A DNA stretch of 64,000 nt from Bifidobacterium breve (GTDB lineage Bacteria; Actinomycetota; Actinomycetes; Nanopelagicales; Nanopelagicaceae). How positions within the stretch are numbered: the first letter of the stretch is position 1; each line of letters begins with the position of its first letter. Below the pieces are notes generated by a model. It saw only the letters and a list, made by a program, of their open reading frames with translations, had not been told where the DNA came from and did no database searches. Below, one piece after another: positions 54,792-62,485 of this stretch. Position numbers and translations under genes: made by a program. The DNA is taken from positions 1 through 64,000 of the forward strand of contig CAMAPO010000001.1 of assembly GCA_945860245.1 (NCBI GenBank), read 5' to 3'.

Positions 54792-56578
54792 TTAGAAAAT
54801 AGTTCGCTGATTTCTTTGGCAAATTCCTGAGCAATAACGTGTCGCTTGATGGATAATTTTGCCGTTAGCTGTCCGCCAGCGATAGTAAAGTCAGTTGGAA
54901 GTATGGTGAATTTACGAATTGATTCCGCCTTACTCACCGCTTTATTTGCCTCATCAACTGCAGTTTGAATTACTGCGATCAGATCTGGATCCTGAGTCAA
55001 GGTAGCAAGCGTTGCGCCATCTTTCTTATTGGCAACGATCCAAGATTTAAGTGAATCTTGATCAATTGTTACAAGGGCTGCGATAAACGGTTGATTATCT
55101 CCAACGACCACACATTGGCTAACTAACGGATGTGCGCGAAGGCGATCTTCCAGCACAGCTGGAGCAACGTTCTTGCCACCGGCGGTTACGATCAACTCTT
55201 TCTTGCGCCCGACTATAGAAAGGAACCCATCTTCATCAATCTGACCGAGGTCACCTGATTTAAACCAACGATCTTCGGTGAAGACTTCAGCATTTGCGGC
55301 GTCATTTTGCCAATAACCACGCATGACAATCGGTCCCTTAATTAAAACTTCACCATCTTCGGCAATTTTCACACTTGTGCCAGGAATTGGCTTTCCAACA
55401 GTGCCAACCTTTAGCGCTCCAGTGATATTTAAAGTCGCACCAGCGGTGGTTTCAGTAAGTCCGTAACCTTCGTAAATTGTCACGCCTGCACCACGATAGA
55501 AGTGCCCAAGGCGTTTTCCAAGCGGAGCGCCACCTGAAATGGCCGCTTCCACATTTCCACCCAAGGCGGCACGAATCTTTGAGAAGACTAGTTTATCGAA
55601 GAGCGCGTGCTTTAAAGTGAGCAGAGGATTAAAGCCGCGCTTATCCAAGGATTCACTGTATGCAATAGCAACTTCAGCAGCCTTACGGAAAATCTTTCCT
55701 TTACCCGCAGCATCTGCTTTAGCTTCAGCGCCGTTGTAAACCTTTTCAAAGATTCGAGGGACCGCAAGAACAAATGTTGGTTTAAATGATGCTAGATCTG
55801 GTTGCAAGCGGCCGACTGGATCACTGCAGTGCGCGAGGTGTAGGCCAGCGCGGATCGCTCCGATTTGCACCATGCGCCCAAAAACGTGCGCAACAGGTAA
55901 GAAGAGCAAGGTTGATCCATTTGGCTTAAGAAATAGATCGCTCGCGCCTTCAACGACATTTCCACATTCAGATAAGAAGTTGCCGTGAGTTAATTCCACA
56001 CCTTTTGGCTTACCGGTTGTTCCAGATGTGTAAATCAAAGTTGCTCGCGTCTCAGGCAGAAGCGCGCTTCTACGGCGATCAATTTCGTCATCACCAATAT
56101 GTGCTCCTGCTGTTGCAAGTACCGAAAGTACATCTTCAGTCATAGTCCAAATATGTTCGGTATGTGAAGGCAAAACAGTATTCACCAATTCGCGATGCGT
56201 TGGCGTTTCCACAATCACACCTACGGAACCAGAGTCGCTAAGTATCCAATCAACTTGCTCAGCAGATGAAGTTTCATAAATTGGAACTACACATCCACCC
56301 GCGTACCAAATTGCGAAATCGAGAATCGTCCACTCATATCTGGTACGAGCCATGATTGCGACACGATCGCCGATTTGAATACCGGCTGCGACTAGCCCCT
56401 TTGCAGTTGCACGAACTTCAGCGTCTAATTCCTGTGCGCTAACTTTCTGCCAGCCATCTCCGAGAGGGCGAGATAACATAACGCGATTAGGTTCGAACCA
56501 AGCGCGTTCAGCGATCAAATTTGTGAGGTTGCCTGAAGCGGCGGCAGGGACAAGGGCCGGGATTGAGATTTCATTCAT
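54788..56578 (-). CDS. Long-chain acyl-CoA synthetase (FadD15-like)
   Basis: An AMP-forming ligase of 596 residues that activates fatty acids to acyl-CoA. Motifs: P-loop YTSGTTGKPKG (about 181-191), GYGLTETTAG, and the A8 hinge GDLGQIDEDGFLSIVGRKKELIVTAGGKN region. Length and ends match long-chain ligases such as Rv2187 (FadD15), which sits beside pimB in M. tuberculosis too. It can feed the fadA-fadJ oxidation enzymes. It heads an operon with the histidine kinase and response regulator. Confidence 0.92.
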   Translation of the reverse strand: MNEISIPALVPAAASGNLTNLIAERAWFEPNRVMLSRPLGDGWQKVSAQELDAEVRATAKGLVAAGIQIGDRVAIMARTRYEWTILDFAIWYAGGCVVPIYETSSAEQVDWILSDSGSVGVIVETPTHRELVNTVLPSHTEHIWTMTEDVLSVLATAGAHIGDDEIDRRRSALLPETRATLIYTSGTTGKPKGVELTHGNFLSECGNVVEGASDLFLKPNGSTLLFLPVAHVFGRMVQIGAIRAGLHLAHCSDPVGRLQPDLASFKPTFVLAVPRIFEKVYNGAEAKADAAGKGKIFRKAAEVAIAYSESLDKRGFNPLLTLKHALFDKLVFSKIRAALGGNVEAAISGGAPLGKRLGHFYRGAGVTIYEGYGLTETTAGATLNITGALKVGTVGKPIPGTSVKIAEDGEVLIKGPIVMRGYWQNDAANAEVFTEDRWFKSGDLGQIDEDGFLSIVGRKKELIVTAGGKNVAPAVLEDRLRAHPLVSQCVVVGDNQPFIAALVTIDQDSLKSWIVANKKDGATLATLTQDPDLIAVIQTAVDEANKAVSKAESIRKFTILPTDFTIAGGQLTAKLSIKRHVIAQEFAKEISELFSK

Positions 56579-56637
56579 GCCCTAACGCTAGCGCCCGTCC
56601 TGAGAAAAGGGGAGAGGGGAAAAGAGTTTTTTACGGG

Positions 56638-56652
56638 TAACCTTTGGGCATG
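56638..56652 (+). promoter_or_regulatory. Candidate -10 (TAACCT) for leaderless SRPBCC gene
   Basis: TAACCT at 56638-56643 is 6 nt before the ATG at 56650, supporting that start over the TTG at 56644. Confidence 0.5.
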
Positions 56653-57087
56653 AGCGATTTCAGCAGTTCAACAATTACCATCGATTCCCCGATCTCCGAA
56701 GTCGGGGCCACCCTGTTCGCCGTAGCCTCCTATCCCGAATGGTCAGAAGCTTTTAAGAAAGTGGATGTGCTAGCCACTGATGACCAGGGTCGTGCGACGA
56801 AAGCGAAGTTAACAGTTGATGCGGGCGCTGTTAAAGATGTAGTAACTCTAGATTTTGACTGGAGCGCAGCACCAAGCAAGGTGACCTTCAGTCTTGATGA
56901 TGCCAACATCCTTACCAAGATGGATGGCGCTTATCTACTTAAGAGCTTAGGTGCGGATGCAACGTCAGTAACTTACGAGCTCTCAGTTGGATTATCTATG
57001 CCGATCCCAGCGATGATGATCGCCAAACAAGAGAAGTCAACTATCGATAGCGCTTTAAAGCAGCTTAAAGAACATTTAGAAGGATAA
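56650..57087 (+). CDS. SRPBCC (START-like) family protein
   Basis: A 145-residue protein of the polyketide-cyclase/START helix-grip fold (SSTITIDSPISEVGATLFAVASYPEWSEAFKKV is the typical beginning), similar to Rv2185c in the same position next to fadD15. Such proteins bind hydrophobic ligands. With pimB, fadD and plsC around it, a lipid-related role is plausible. It is 4 bp upstream of the glucokinase gene. Confidence 0.88.
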   Translation: MSDFSSSTITIDSPISEVGATLFAVASYPEWSEAFKKVDVLATDDQGRATKAKLTVDAGAVKDVVTLDFDWSAAPSKVTFSLDDANILTKMDGAYLLKSLGADATSVTYELSVGLSMPIPAMMIAKQEKSTIDSALKQLKEHLEG

Positions 57088-57091
57088 CTGC

Positions 57092-58039
57092 GTGGCTTCC
57101 AACACCATCGGAATCGATGTGGGTGGCACCAAAGTTTTAGGTGGTGTCGTCAGCGCCAGTGGTGAAATTCTCACCACTGCCCGACGCGATACGCCACGCG
57201 AAGGCGGTAGTGCGCTCACGCAAACTATTGCAGATGTCGCAAATGAGTTACTCAACGCATACCCAGTGGAATCTATTGGCGTATCTGCGGCAGGTTTTAT
57301 CTCATCTGATCGCCAAACGATTTTAGCAACGCCCAATATCGCAGGTTGGAATGGCGTAAATTTAGATAAAGAATTAACGCAAATTCTGGGCAAGCGAATA
57401 GTTTTAGAGAACGATGCAAACGCCGCCGCTTGGGGAGAATTTAAATTTGGCGCAGGTCGAGGCCGTAACGATTTGATGCTTTTAACTCTCGGCACTGGCG
57501 TTGGAGGCGGACTAATTCTTGACGGAGCGCTATTTCGTGGTGCATTTGGAATTGGCGCCGAACTTGGACATATGAGAATTGTTCCGGATGGCCATTTATG
57601 TGGTTGCGGAATTCGTGGCTGCCTTGAGCAATATGCATCGGGATCGGCTCTTTTGCGCCATGCCCGAGAAGCAATAAGCGCCAGTCCAGATATCGCGCGC
57701 AATTTACTTGCCCGCGGGGATGGGAGTTTGGAAGGCTTAAAGGGAGAACACATCACTGGAGCGGCGCGTGAGGGCGATCCAGTTGCACTTGCCGCATTTA
57801 ATACGATGGCTAGTTATCTTGGAGCAGGAATTGCATCGCTCTGCGCGGTGATCGATCCATCTTGCATAGTTTTAGGTGGGGGAGTTATCGATGCGGGTGA
57901 AATTTTTCTCGGCCCAACTCGTGAAGCAGCGCTTCGCCTAATCCCATTTAGCGGTAAGCACCCGTACCCAGAAATTATTGCGGCAGAGCTTGGCAATAGC
58001 GCAGGGCTAGTCGGCGTCGCTGATCTCTCGCGAATTTAA
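57092..58039 (+). CDS. glk: ROK-family glucokinase
   Basis: A 315-residue sugar kinase, close in length to Streptomyces GlkA. It has the phosphate motif IGIDVGGTKVLGG (6-18), ENDANAAAWGEF, GTGVGGGLI and the ROK zinc signature around CGCGIRGCLEQYASGSA (Cys170/172/177). The start is GTG after AAGGAT. Glucose is the likely substrate; other hexoses remain possible. Its stop overlaps the convergent small gene by 4 bp (TTAA). Confidence 0.9.
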   Translation: MASNTIGIDVGGTKVLGGVVSASGEILTTARRDTPREGGSALTQTIADVANELLNAYPVESIGVSAAGFISSDRQTILATPNIAGWNGVNLDKELTQILGKRIVLENDANAAAWGEFKFGAGRGRNDLMLLTLGTGVGGGLILDGALFRGAFGIGAELGHMRIVPDGHLCGCGIRGCLEQYASGSALLRHAREAISASPDIARNLLARGDGSLEGLKGEHITGAAREGDPVALAAFNTMASYLGAGIASLCAVIDPSCIVLGGGVIDAGEIFLGPTREAALRLIPFSGKHPYPEIIAAELGNSAGLVGVADLSRI

Positions 58040-58314
58040 AGCGCAACTCCATCGTCATCGCGGTACGCGCTTCCATTCTTCCATTTCTTAATGGCGGCGA
58101 TTGCATCATGAAAAGTCTGCGCAAGATTCTTTCTTTCAGGTTTTGGCGCGATAAATTTATTATTATCTTCAAGATTATCTAGCTCATCGAGATATGAAGT
58201 TGGCGCTGATTCATCCAAGGATAGATTTTCGACCATTGATTGAAATTCCATCTCAATCAATTCGCGTTCTGTAGCGTCATCTGGACCATCGTGGCGCTTA
58301 TCCTTATCGCTCAT
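58036..58314 (-). CDS. Small acidic protein of unknown function
   Basis: A 92-residue hydrophilic, acidic protein (DGPDDATERELIEMEFQSMVENLSLDES, then DELDNLEDNN) with a basic helix near the end (PKPERKNLAQTFHDAIAAIKKWK). I do not recognise a family. The ATG at 58314 is chosen because GGAG lies 8 nt before it on the minus strand; an ATG at 58335 is possible. Its stop is shared with the glucokinase stop and it is divergent from plsC. Confidence 0.6.
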   Translation of the reverse strand: MSDKDKRHDGPDDATERELIEMEFQSMVENLSLDESAPTSYLDELDNLEDNNKFIAPKPERKNLAQTFHDAIAAIKKWKNGSAYRDDDGVAL

Positions 58315-58361
58315 AACTCCTGCTCCATGGTTCATATTCGCACATTCCAACCATTTGACGC

Positions 58362-58376
58362 TAAATTAGCCTCATG
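58362..58376 (+). promoter_or_regulatory. Candidate -10 (TAAATT) for leaderless plsC-like gene
   Basis: TAAATT at 58362-58367 is 6 nt before the ATG at 58374. Confidence 0.5.
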
Positions 58377-59060
58377 AACAACCTGCCATATGGCATCTTG
58401 CGCGCATTCTTAACGCCATTTCTAATGATCCTCTTTCGCCCAAAGGTCAAGGGGCTTCGTAATGTTCCGGGAAATGGTCCATTAATCATTGCTTCAAACC
58501 ATTTATCTTTTAGCGATTCTATTTTTATGCCGCTAGTTGTTCCACGTAAAGTTACCTTTCTTGCCAAGAGTGAGTACTTCACATCTCCCGGGCCAAAGGG
58601 GCTCTTAAAGAAGTTAACTTTTATCGCACTCGGTCAAGTCCCTGTAGATCGCTCTGGTGGACGACGTAGTGAAGCTGCACTTATTACAGGACTGAAAATA
58701 CTGGCAGAGGGTAAGTGTCTAGGTATTTATCCTGAAGGAACGCGTTCACCGGATGGGCGTCTATATAAGGGACGCACCGGTATCGCACGTTTAGCGATTG
58801 AATCTGGCGCCCCGATTATTCCAGTTGCGATGTTTAATACCGAGAAGATTCAACCAACTGGAACTGTGGTTCCTAAAGTTATGCGCGTAGGTATGATTTT
58901 TGGTGAGCCGATGTACTTTGAGGGAGACTCAACAGATCTACTTCACCTAAGAGATGTGACAGATAAAATCATGTCAACTATTCAAGAAATGTCTGGTCAG
59001 GAATATGTTGATATATATGCAACCAAGGCTAAGAAGAGTTTAGATGAGGATGAAAGTTAA
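58374..59060 (+). CDS. plsC: 1-acyl-sn-glycerol-3-phosphate acyltransferase
   Basis: A PlsC-type acyltransferase of 228 residues, making phosphatidic acid from lysophosphatidic acid. HX4D is NHLSFSD (about 42-48) and the EGTRS motif is YPEGTRSPDG (about 119-128). FFRPKVKGLRNVPGNGP-like N-terminus is typical of actinobacterial PlsC; Rv2182c sits at the same place. It converges with the nuclease gene, sharing TTAA as overlapping stops. Confidence 0.9.
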   Translation: MNNLPYGILRAFLTPFLMILFRPKVKGLRNVPGNGPLIIASNHLSFSDSIFMPLVVPRKVTFLAKSEYFTSPGPKGLLKKLTFIALGQVPVDRSGGRRSEAALITGLKILAEGKCLGIYPEGTRSPDGRLYKGRTGIARLAIESGAPIIPVAMFNTEKIQPTGTVVPKVMRVGMIFGEPMYFEGDSTDLLHLRDVTDKIMSTIQEMSGQEYVDIYATKAKKSLDEDES

Positions 59061-59752
59061 TTACTTTCGAGTGCAATTCGCTTAATCAGGTAATTACAAG
59101 TATCGCAATCAGGCCCTGCCTCAGGTAGTTCGCCTTCGATTACATCAATTAAATCTGAAATTAGAGAATTAAACTGTGCTTGGTCGCGCGTAACGTGTAG
59201 ATAGTGCTGCGTGACTGCGAATCCATGCGCTCCATCAGCGGTTTCAGCTATGCCATTTAATTTCCATACCAAGAGCCCCATACTTGAAACTGGGAAGGGC
59301 TTACCTTTTTCTGGGTTCTCTAGAGCATAGGCATATGCCTCAAGCTGTGGCGCATAAAACTGGGCGTTGTCACGATCAGAGTCAGAGACTTTGCAATCGA
59401 CTATGCCGACAGAACCATCGTCATAATGCGCTAGCAAGTCATAAATACCAAGAATGCGCCAACGGGTAATCTTTCCGCCAACTTCAATTGGAGCGCTCTT
59501 AACCCACTGCCCCCATTGTTTTACAACTCCTGGAGCAAGTGATGGATCAAGATCTGGCATCGCAGCGCGACGGAAATGTTCTTCTTGGGCTGCGGATAAA
59601 GGCTTTACCAGTGGAAACTGTCCAGGCATAGTTACTTTAAACCAGTATTTAATCCATAAACAGCGCTTACAAGTTGATAAACCAAAAGTTAGATCAGATG
59701 GAGCGATAGTGTCGCGAGCAGGTGAAGCTGGTTTAACAATCTTTACACTCAT
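59057..59752 (-). CDS. RecB/Cas4-like PD-(D/E)XK nuclease
   Basis: A 231-residue nuclease-fold protein. Residues 103-121 hold the catalytic core (IYDLLAHYDDG, IVDCK: Asp105, Asp119, Lys121), followed by the RecB-family QLEAY motif (Gln136, Tyr140). Four cysteines, Cys28/Cys31 near the start and Cys216/Cys219 near the end, resemble the split iron-sulfur cluster of Cas4 and AddB nucleases. There is no CRISPR or helicase nearby, so it is a stand-alone enzyme, probably in DNA repair. It overlaps the LysE gene by 4 bp. Confidence 0.85.
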   Translation of the reverse strand: MSVKIVKPASPARDTIAPSDLTFGLSTCKRCLWIKYWFKVTMPGQFPLVKPLSAAQEEHFRRAAMPDLDPSLAPGVVKQWGQWVKSAPIEVGGKITRWRILGIYDLLAHYDDGSVGIVDCKVSDSDRDNAQFYAPQLEAYAYALENPEKGKPFPVSSMGLLVWKLNGIAETADGAHGFAVTQHYLHVTRDQAQFNSLISDLIDVIEGELPEAGPDCDTCNYLIKRIALESN

Positions 59753-60402
59753 GTGATGATTAAATCACGCACGGCTGACGCAATCACCGAAAGACCCAAG
59801 ATAACCATGACTATTCCACCTGTTGCACGTAATTTTTCTAGCCTGCTCTCATCACTTGCCAGCCAGATGCGCGCAGTCCCGGCTAATAAACCCCATGAAC
59901 CATCAGAGATAAATGCCAAGATGGAAAAGAGCGCCCCAAGAAGTAAGAGCTGCGAAGTTACTTGCCCGCGTTCAATATCAATAAATTGGGGGAGCACTGC
60001 TGCGTAGAAAACTAGCCCTTTAGGATTTAGCGCTCCAACCCAGAAGCCATCACGTACCGAACGCCAAAATGTCGGAACAACACTTCCTTGATTGCGCATA
60101 TCAGCGGCATGAATTTTACGGGCGCGAATTGCGGTGATTCCAAGATAAACCAAGTAACCACCGCCACCCCATTGGACGGCGGAGTAAGCCAGATCAGATC
60201 TGGAGAGAATTGGTCCTAATCCGAATGCGACAAGAGAAGAGAGAGCGAATGCACCGGTGACATTACCGGCAACTGTAAATACCGCAACTTTTCTTCCCCA
60301 AGCGATCGCGCGGGCTATAACGAATAAAACGCTAGGCCCTGGCGCTAAAATAATAATCATCGCCGCGACGATGTATTCAGCTAGTCGACTGGGAATGACC
60401 AT
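59749..60402 (-). CDS. LysE/RhtB-family amino acid exporter
   Basis: A 217-residue protein with about six membrane segments. The family hallmark is at the N-terminus (AEYIVAAMIIILAPGPSVLFVIARAIAWG) and in the middle (GFWVGALNPKGLVFYAAVLPQFI). It exports an amino acid or related small solute; the substrate cannot be deduced. It is translated before the nuclease with a 4-bp overlap. Confidence 0.92.
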   Translation of the reverse strand: MVIPSRLAEYIVAAMIIILAPGPSVLFVIARAIAWGRKVAVFTVAGNVTGAFALSSLVAFGLGPILSRSDLAYSAVQWGGGGYLVYLGITAIRARKIHAADMRNQGSVVPTFWRSVRDGFWVGALNPKGLVFYAAVLPQFIDIERGQVTSQLLLLGALFSILAFISDGSWGLLAGTARIWLASDESRLEKLRATGGIVMVILGLSVIASAVRDLIIT

Positions 60403-60475
60403 TTTTATAGTCTAATTTAGAAAACCTGCAGACGATGCTTTACTTCGCGCCACCACCACCAGCGGTCACAGAGAA

Positions 60476-60796
60476 TCAATGGATTTCGTGGCTGCAGACC
60501 AATTGCCCATCTTCTCCAACTTGAAAGTGCGAGCTAGCCGCTTTAATACGGTCAACAGGAGCATCTCCAAAATGTGCGCGATACCCCATAGCCAGCAAGA
60601 CTCGGATGTTGGTATCAGTATCGGGCTTAATGTTAAAAGCCTTAGCTGATCTGGCGATGGTATTTTCAACAACTTTTTCAGTATGAGAAGTTTCTCGGGC
60701 GATTGCAGAATTTGTATTGCCTTCGCAGAGTAAGCAAAGAATTAAGTGCTCAAATGGAGTTAACTCCCGTGCCAGTGTGGCGATTCGCGTGGGCAT
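60476..60796 (-). CDS. Small stand-alone LuxR-type HTH regulator
   Basis: A 106-residue protein consisting of a LuxR/GerE-type HTH (about 11-72: LTPFEHLILCLLCEGNTNSAIA, VVENTIARSAKAFNIK) and a short tail, with no receiver or ligand domain. It carries Cys21/Cys24 inside the first helix and a C-terminal CSHEIH (Cys101, His103, His106), which could coordinate a metal or sense redox state; that is speculative. GAGAGG precedes the ATG on the minus strand. It is divergent from the enoyl-CoA hydratase gene. Confidence 0.85.
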   Translation of the reverse strand: MPTRIATLARELTPFEHLILCLLCEGNTNSAIARETSHTEKVVENTIARSAKAFNIKPDTDTNIRVLLAMGYRAHFGDAPVDRIKAASSHFQVGEDGQLVCSHEIH

Positions 60797-60851
60797 GATT
60801 TACCTCTCCGACGTTTCCATTATCCACCTTTATTCCTGGGTTACTAACCAG

Positions 60852-60866
60852 TAGGCTGGGCAAATG
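60852..60866 (+). promoter_or_regulatory. Candidate -10 (TAGGCT) for leaderless enoyl-CoA hydratase gene
   Basis: TAGGCT at 60852-60857 is 6 nt before the ATG at 60864. Confidence 0.5.
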
Positions 60867-61607
60867 TCCGAAGTCATCAGCCGCCGCGAGCGCGATATTC
60901 AAGTGCTAACTTTCAATCGTCCTGCCAAGATGAATGCGCTAACCCGCGAGATGTATGCGGGGCTGGCAACTGGGTTAAACGAAGCCGCGGGGGATTCTGA
61001 AGTTCGCGCTGTTGTCGTGACGAGTGAAGGTGATCACTTCACCGCCGGTAATGACATTGCAGATTTCTTAGCCAATCCACCGACCGGCCAAGATAGCGAA
61101 GTTGCAAAATTTTTAGGATCGCTCTTGGAATTTCCTAAGCCGCTAATTGCCGCAGTAAAGGGAAATGCAGTTGGAGTTGGCACGACAATGCTTCTGCATT
61201 GCGATGTAGTCATTGCATCTCCTACAGCGAAATTCTCTATGCCCTTTTCATCACTTGGTTTAGTGCCAGAAGCGGGATCTAGCTATCTCTTTCCGCTATT
61301 AGTGGGATATCAACGCGCTGCCAAAATATTCTTCACTGGAGAAAGTTTTGGCGCTGAAAGCGCGCGCGAGATGGGGCTGGTTGCATCAATTGCTGCTGAT
61401 CCTTTAAGTGAAGCGCTGGATTTGGCAAAAGTTATTGCAGCCAATCCTCCACAAGCGATGATCAATACCAAAGCGCTTTTAAAGGCGAGCAAGCACGATT
61501 CTGTTGCGGCGGTGATGAAAGCTGAATTTGAACTATTCGCACTTGCGCTGCAATCTGAAGAAGCAATGAAAGCATTTATGAACTTTATGGCTAAGAAAGG
61601 AAAGTAA
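60864..61607 (+). CDS. Enoyl-CoA hydratase/isomerase family protein
   Basis: A 247-residue crotonase. Oxyanion-hole segments are HFTAGNDIADF (about 54-64) and AVKGNAVGVGTTMLLHCD (about 98-115). The catalytic-position residues (LVPEAGSSYLFPLLVG) resemble those of isomerase/hydratase members rather than the FadJ domain. It overlaps the SDR gene by one base and could act with it on an acyl-CoA substrate. Confidence 0.9.
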   Translation: MSEVISRRERDIQVLTFNRPAKMNALTREMYAGLATGLNEAAGDSEVRAVVVTSEGDHFTAGNDIADFLANPPTGQDSEVAKFLGSLLEFPKPLIAAVKGNAVGVGTTMLLHCDVVIASPTAKFSMPFSSLGLVPEAGSSYLFPLLVGYQRAAKIFFTGESFGAESAREMGLVASIAADPLSEALDLAKVIAANPPQAMINTKALLKASKHDSVAAVMKAEFELFALALQSEEAMKAFMNFMAKKGK

Positions 61608-62449
61608 TGACAATCACTGGAGATTTATCAGGCAAAAAGATCTTTATAACTGGAGGATCTCGCGGTATTGGTTTGGCGATAGCCCTGCGCGCCGCACGCG
61701 ATGGTGCATCGATCGCAATCGCTGCTAAAACTTCGGAGCCAAACCCAAAACTTCCTGGCACTATTCACACCGCAGCTGAAGAGATTCGTGCAGCGGGCGG
61801 TACAGCGCTAGCAATCCAATGTGATTTACGTGATGACAACCAGATCGCTGCCGCTATTGCGCAGACCGCTGCAGAATTCGGCGGTATAGATATTTTGATA
61901 AATAATGCCAGCGCGATCAATTTAACGCCGACAGAGGCCACCCCAGCTAAGCGCTTTGATTTGATGTTTGATGTAAATGTCCGCGGCACCTTTTTAACTT
62001 CTCAGGCTGCGATCCCGTATCTTCGCGCCTCTGCCGAAGCTGGCCGCAACCCACATATCTTGACTCTTTCACCACCACTTTCCATGAAAGCAAAATGGTT
62101 CCAGCATCACGTTGCCTACACAATGGCGAAGTACGGAATGTCAATGTGCGTACTTGGAATGTCAGAAGAATTTCGTAAGACCGGCATCGCAGTAAATGCC
62201 TTATGGCCACGCACTGCTATTGATACAGCGGCACTTCAGATGATTCCGGGTATCGATACCGCAGCCTGCCGCACCCCAGAAATCCTGGCTGATGCAGCGT
62301 ATGTAATTTTAAATCGTGTTTCTAAAGAAACCAGCGGAAACTTCTTCGTAGATGATGAAGTCTTAGCTTCGGTCGGCGTTACTGATCTTGAAGGCTATTC
62401 AGTAGTCCCAGGAACAAAAGATTTCCTCCTTGATTTTTTTCTTGATTAA
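61607..62449 (+). CDS. Short-chain dehydrogenase, HSDL2-like
   Basis: A 280-residue SDR with the cofactor motif TGGSRGIG (15-22), NNASAIN and catalytic Tyr171/Lys175 (YTMAKYG), with Ser in LTLSPPL as the third residue. The long C-terminal part and the motif MSEEFRKTGIAVNALWPRT match the HSDL2/citronellol-dehydrogenase-like group, linked to lipid or isoprenoid acid metabolism. It is coupled to the enoyl-CoA hydratase by TAATG. Confidence 0.88.
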   Translation: MTITGDLSGKKIFITGGSRGIGLAIALRAARDGASIAIAAKTSEPNPKLPGTIHTAAEEIRAAGGTALAIQCDLRDDNQIAAAIAQTAAEFGGIDILINNASAINLTPTEATPAKRFDLMFDVNVRGTFLTSQAAIPYLRASAEAGRNPHILTLSPPLSMKAKWFQHHVAYTMAKYGMSMCVLGMSEEFRKTGIAVNALWPRTAIDTAALQMIPGIDTAACRTPEILADAAYVILNRVSKETSGNFFVDDEVLASVGVTDLEGYSVVPGTKDFLLDFFLD

Positions 62450-62470
62450 GAAAAGGTTAGAGAAATACCG

Positions 62471-62485
62471 TAACCTAGCGTGATG
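62471..62485 (+). promoter_or_regulatory. Candidate -10 (TAACCT) for leaderless permease gene
   Basis: TAACCT at 62471-62476 is 6 nt before the ATG at 62483, favouring that codon over the adjacent GTG at 62480. Confidence 0.5.

Noticed and set aside
57076-57756. 226-codon minus-strand open frame opposite the glucokinase
   Set aside because: Pro/Ser/Arg-rich shadow of the ROK gene; no domain or ribosome binding site.
59057-59752. Cas4 of a CRISPR system
   Set aside because: No cas genes or arrays nearby; conserved housekeeping neighbourhood favours a general nuclease.
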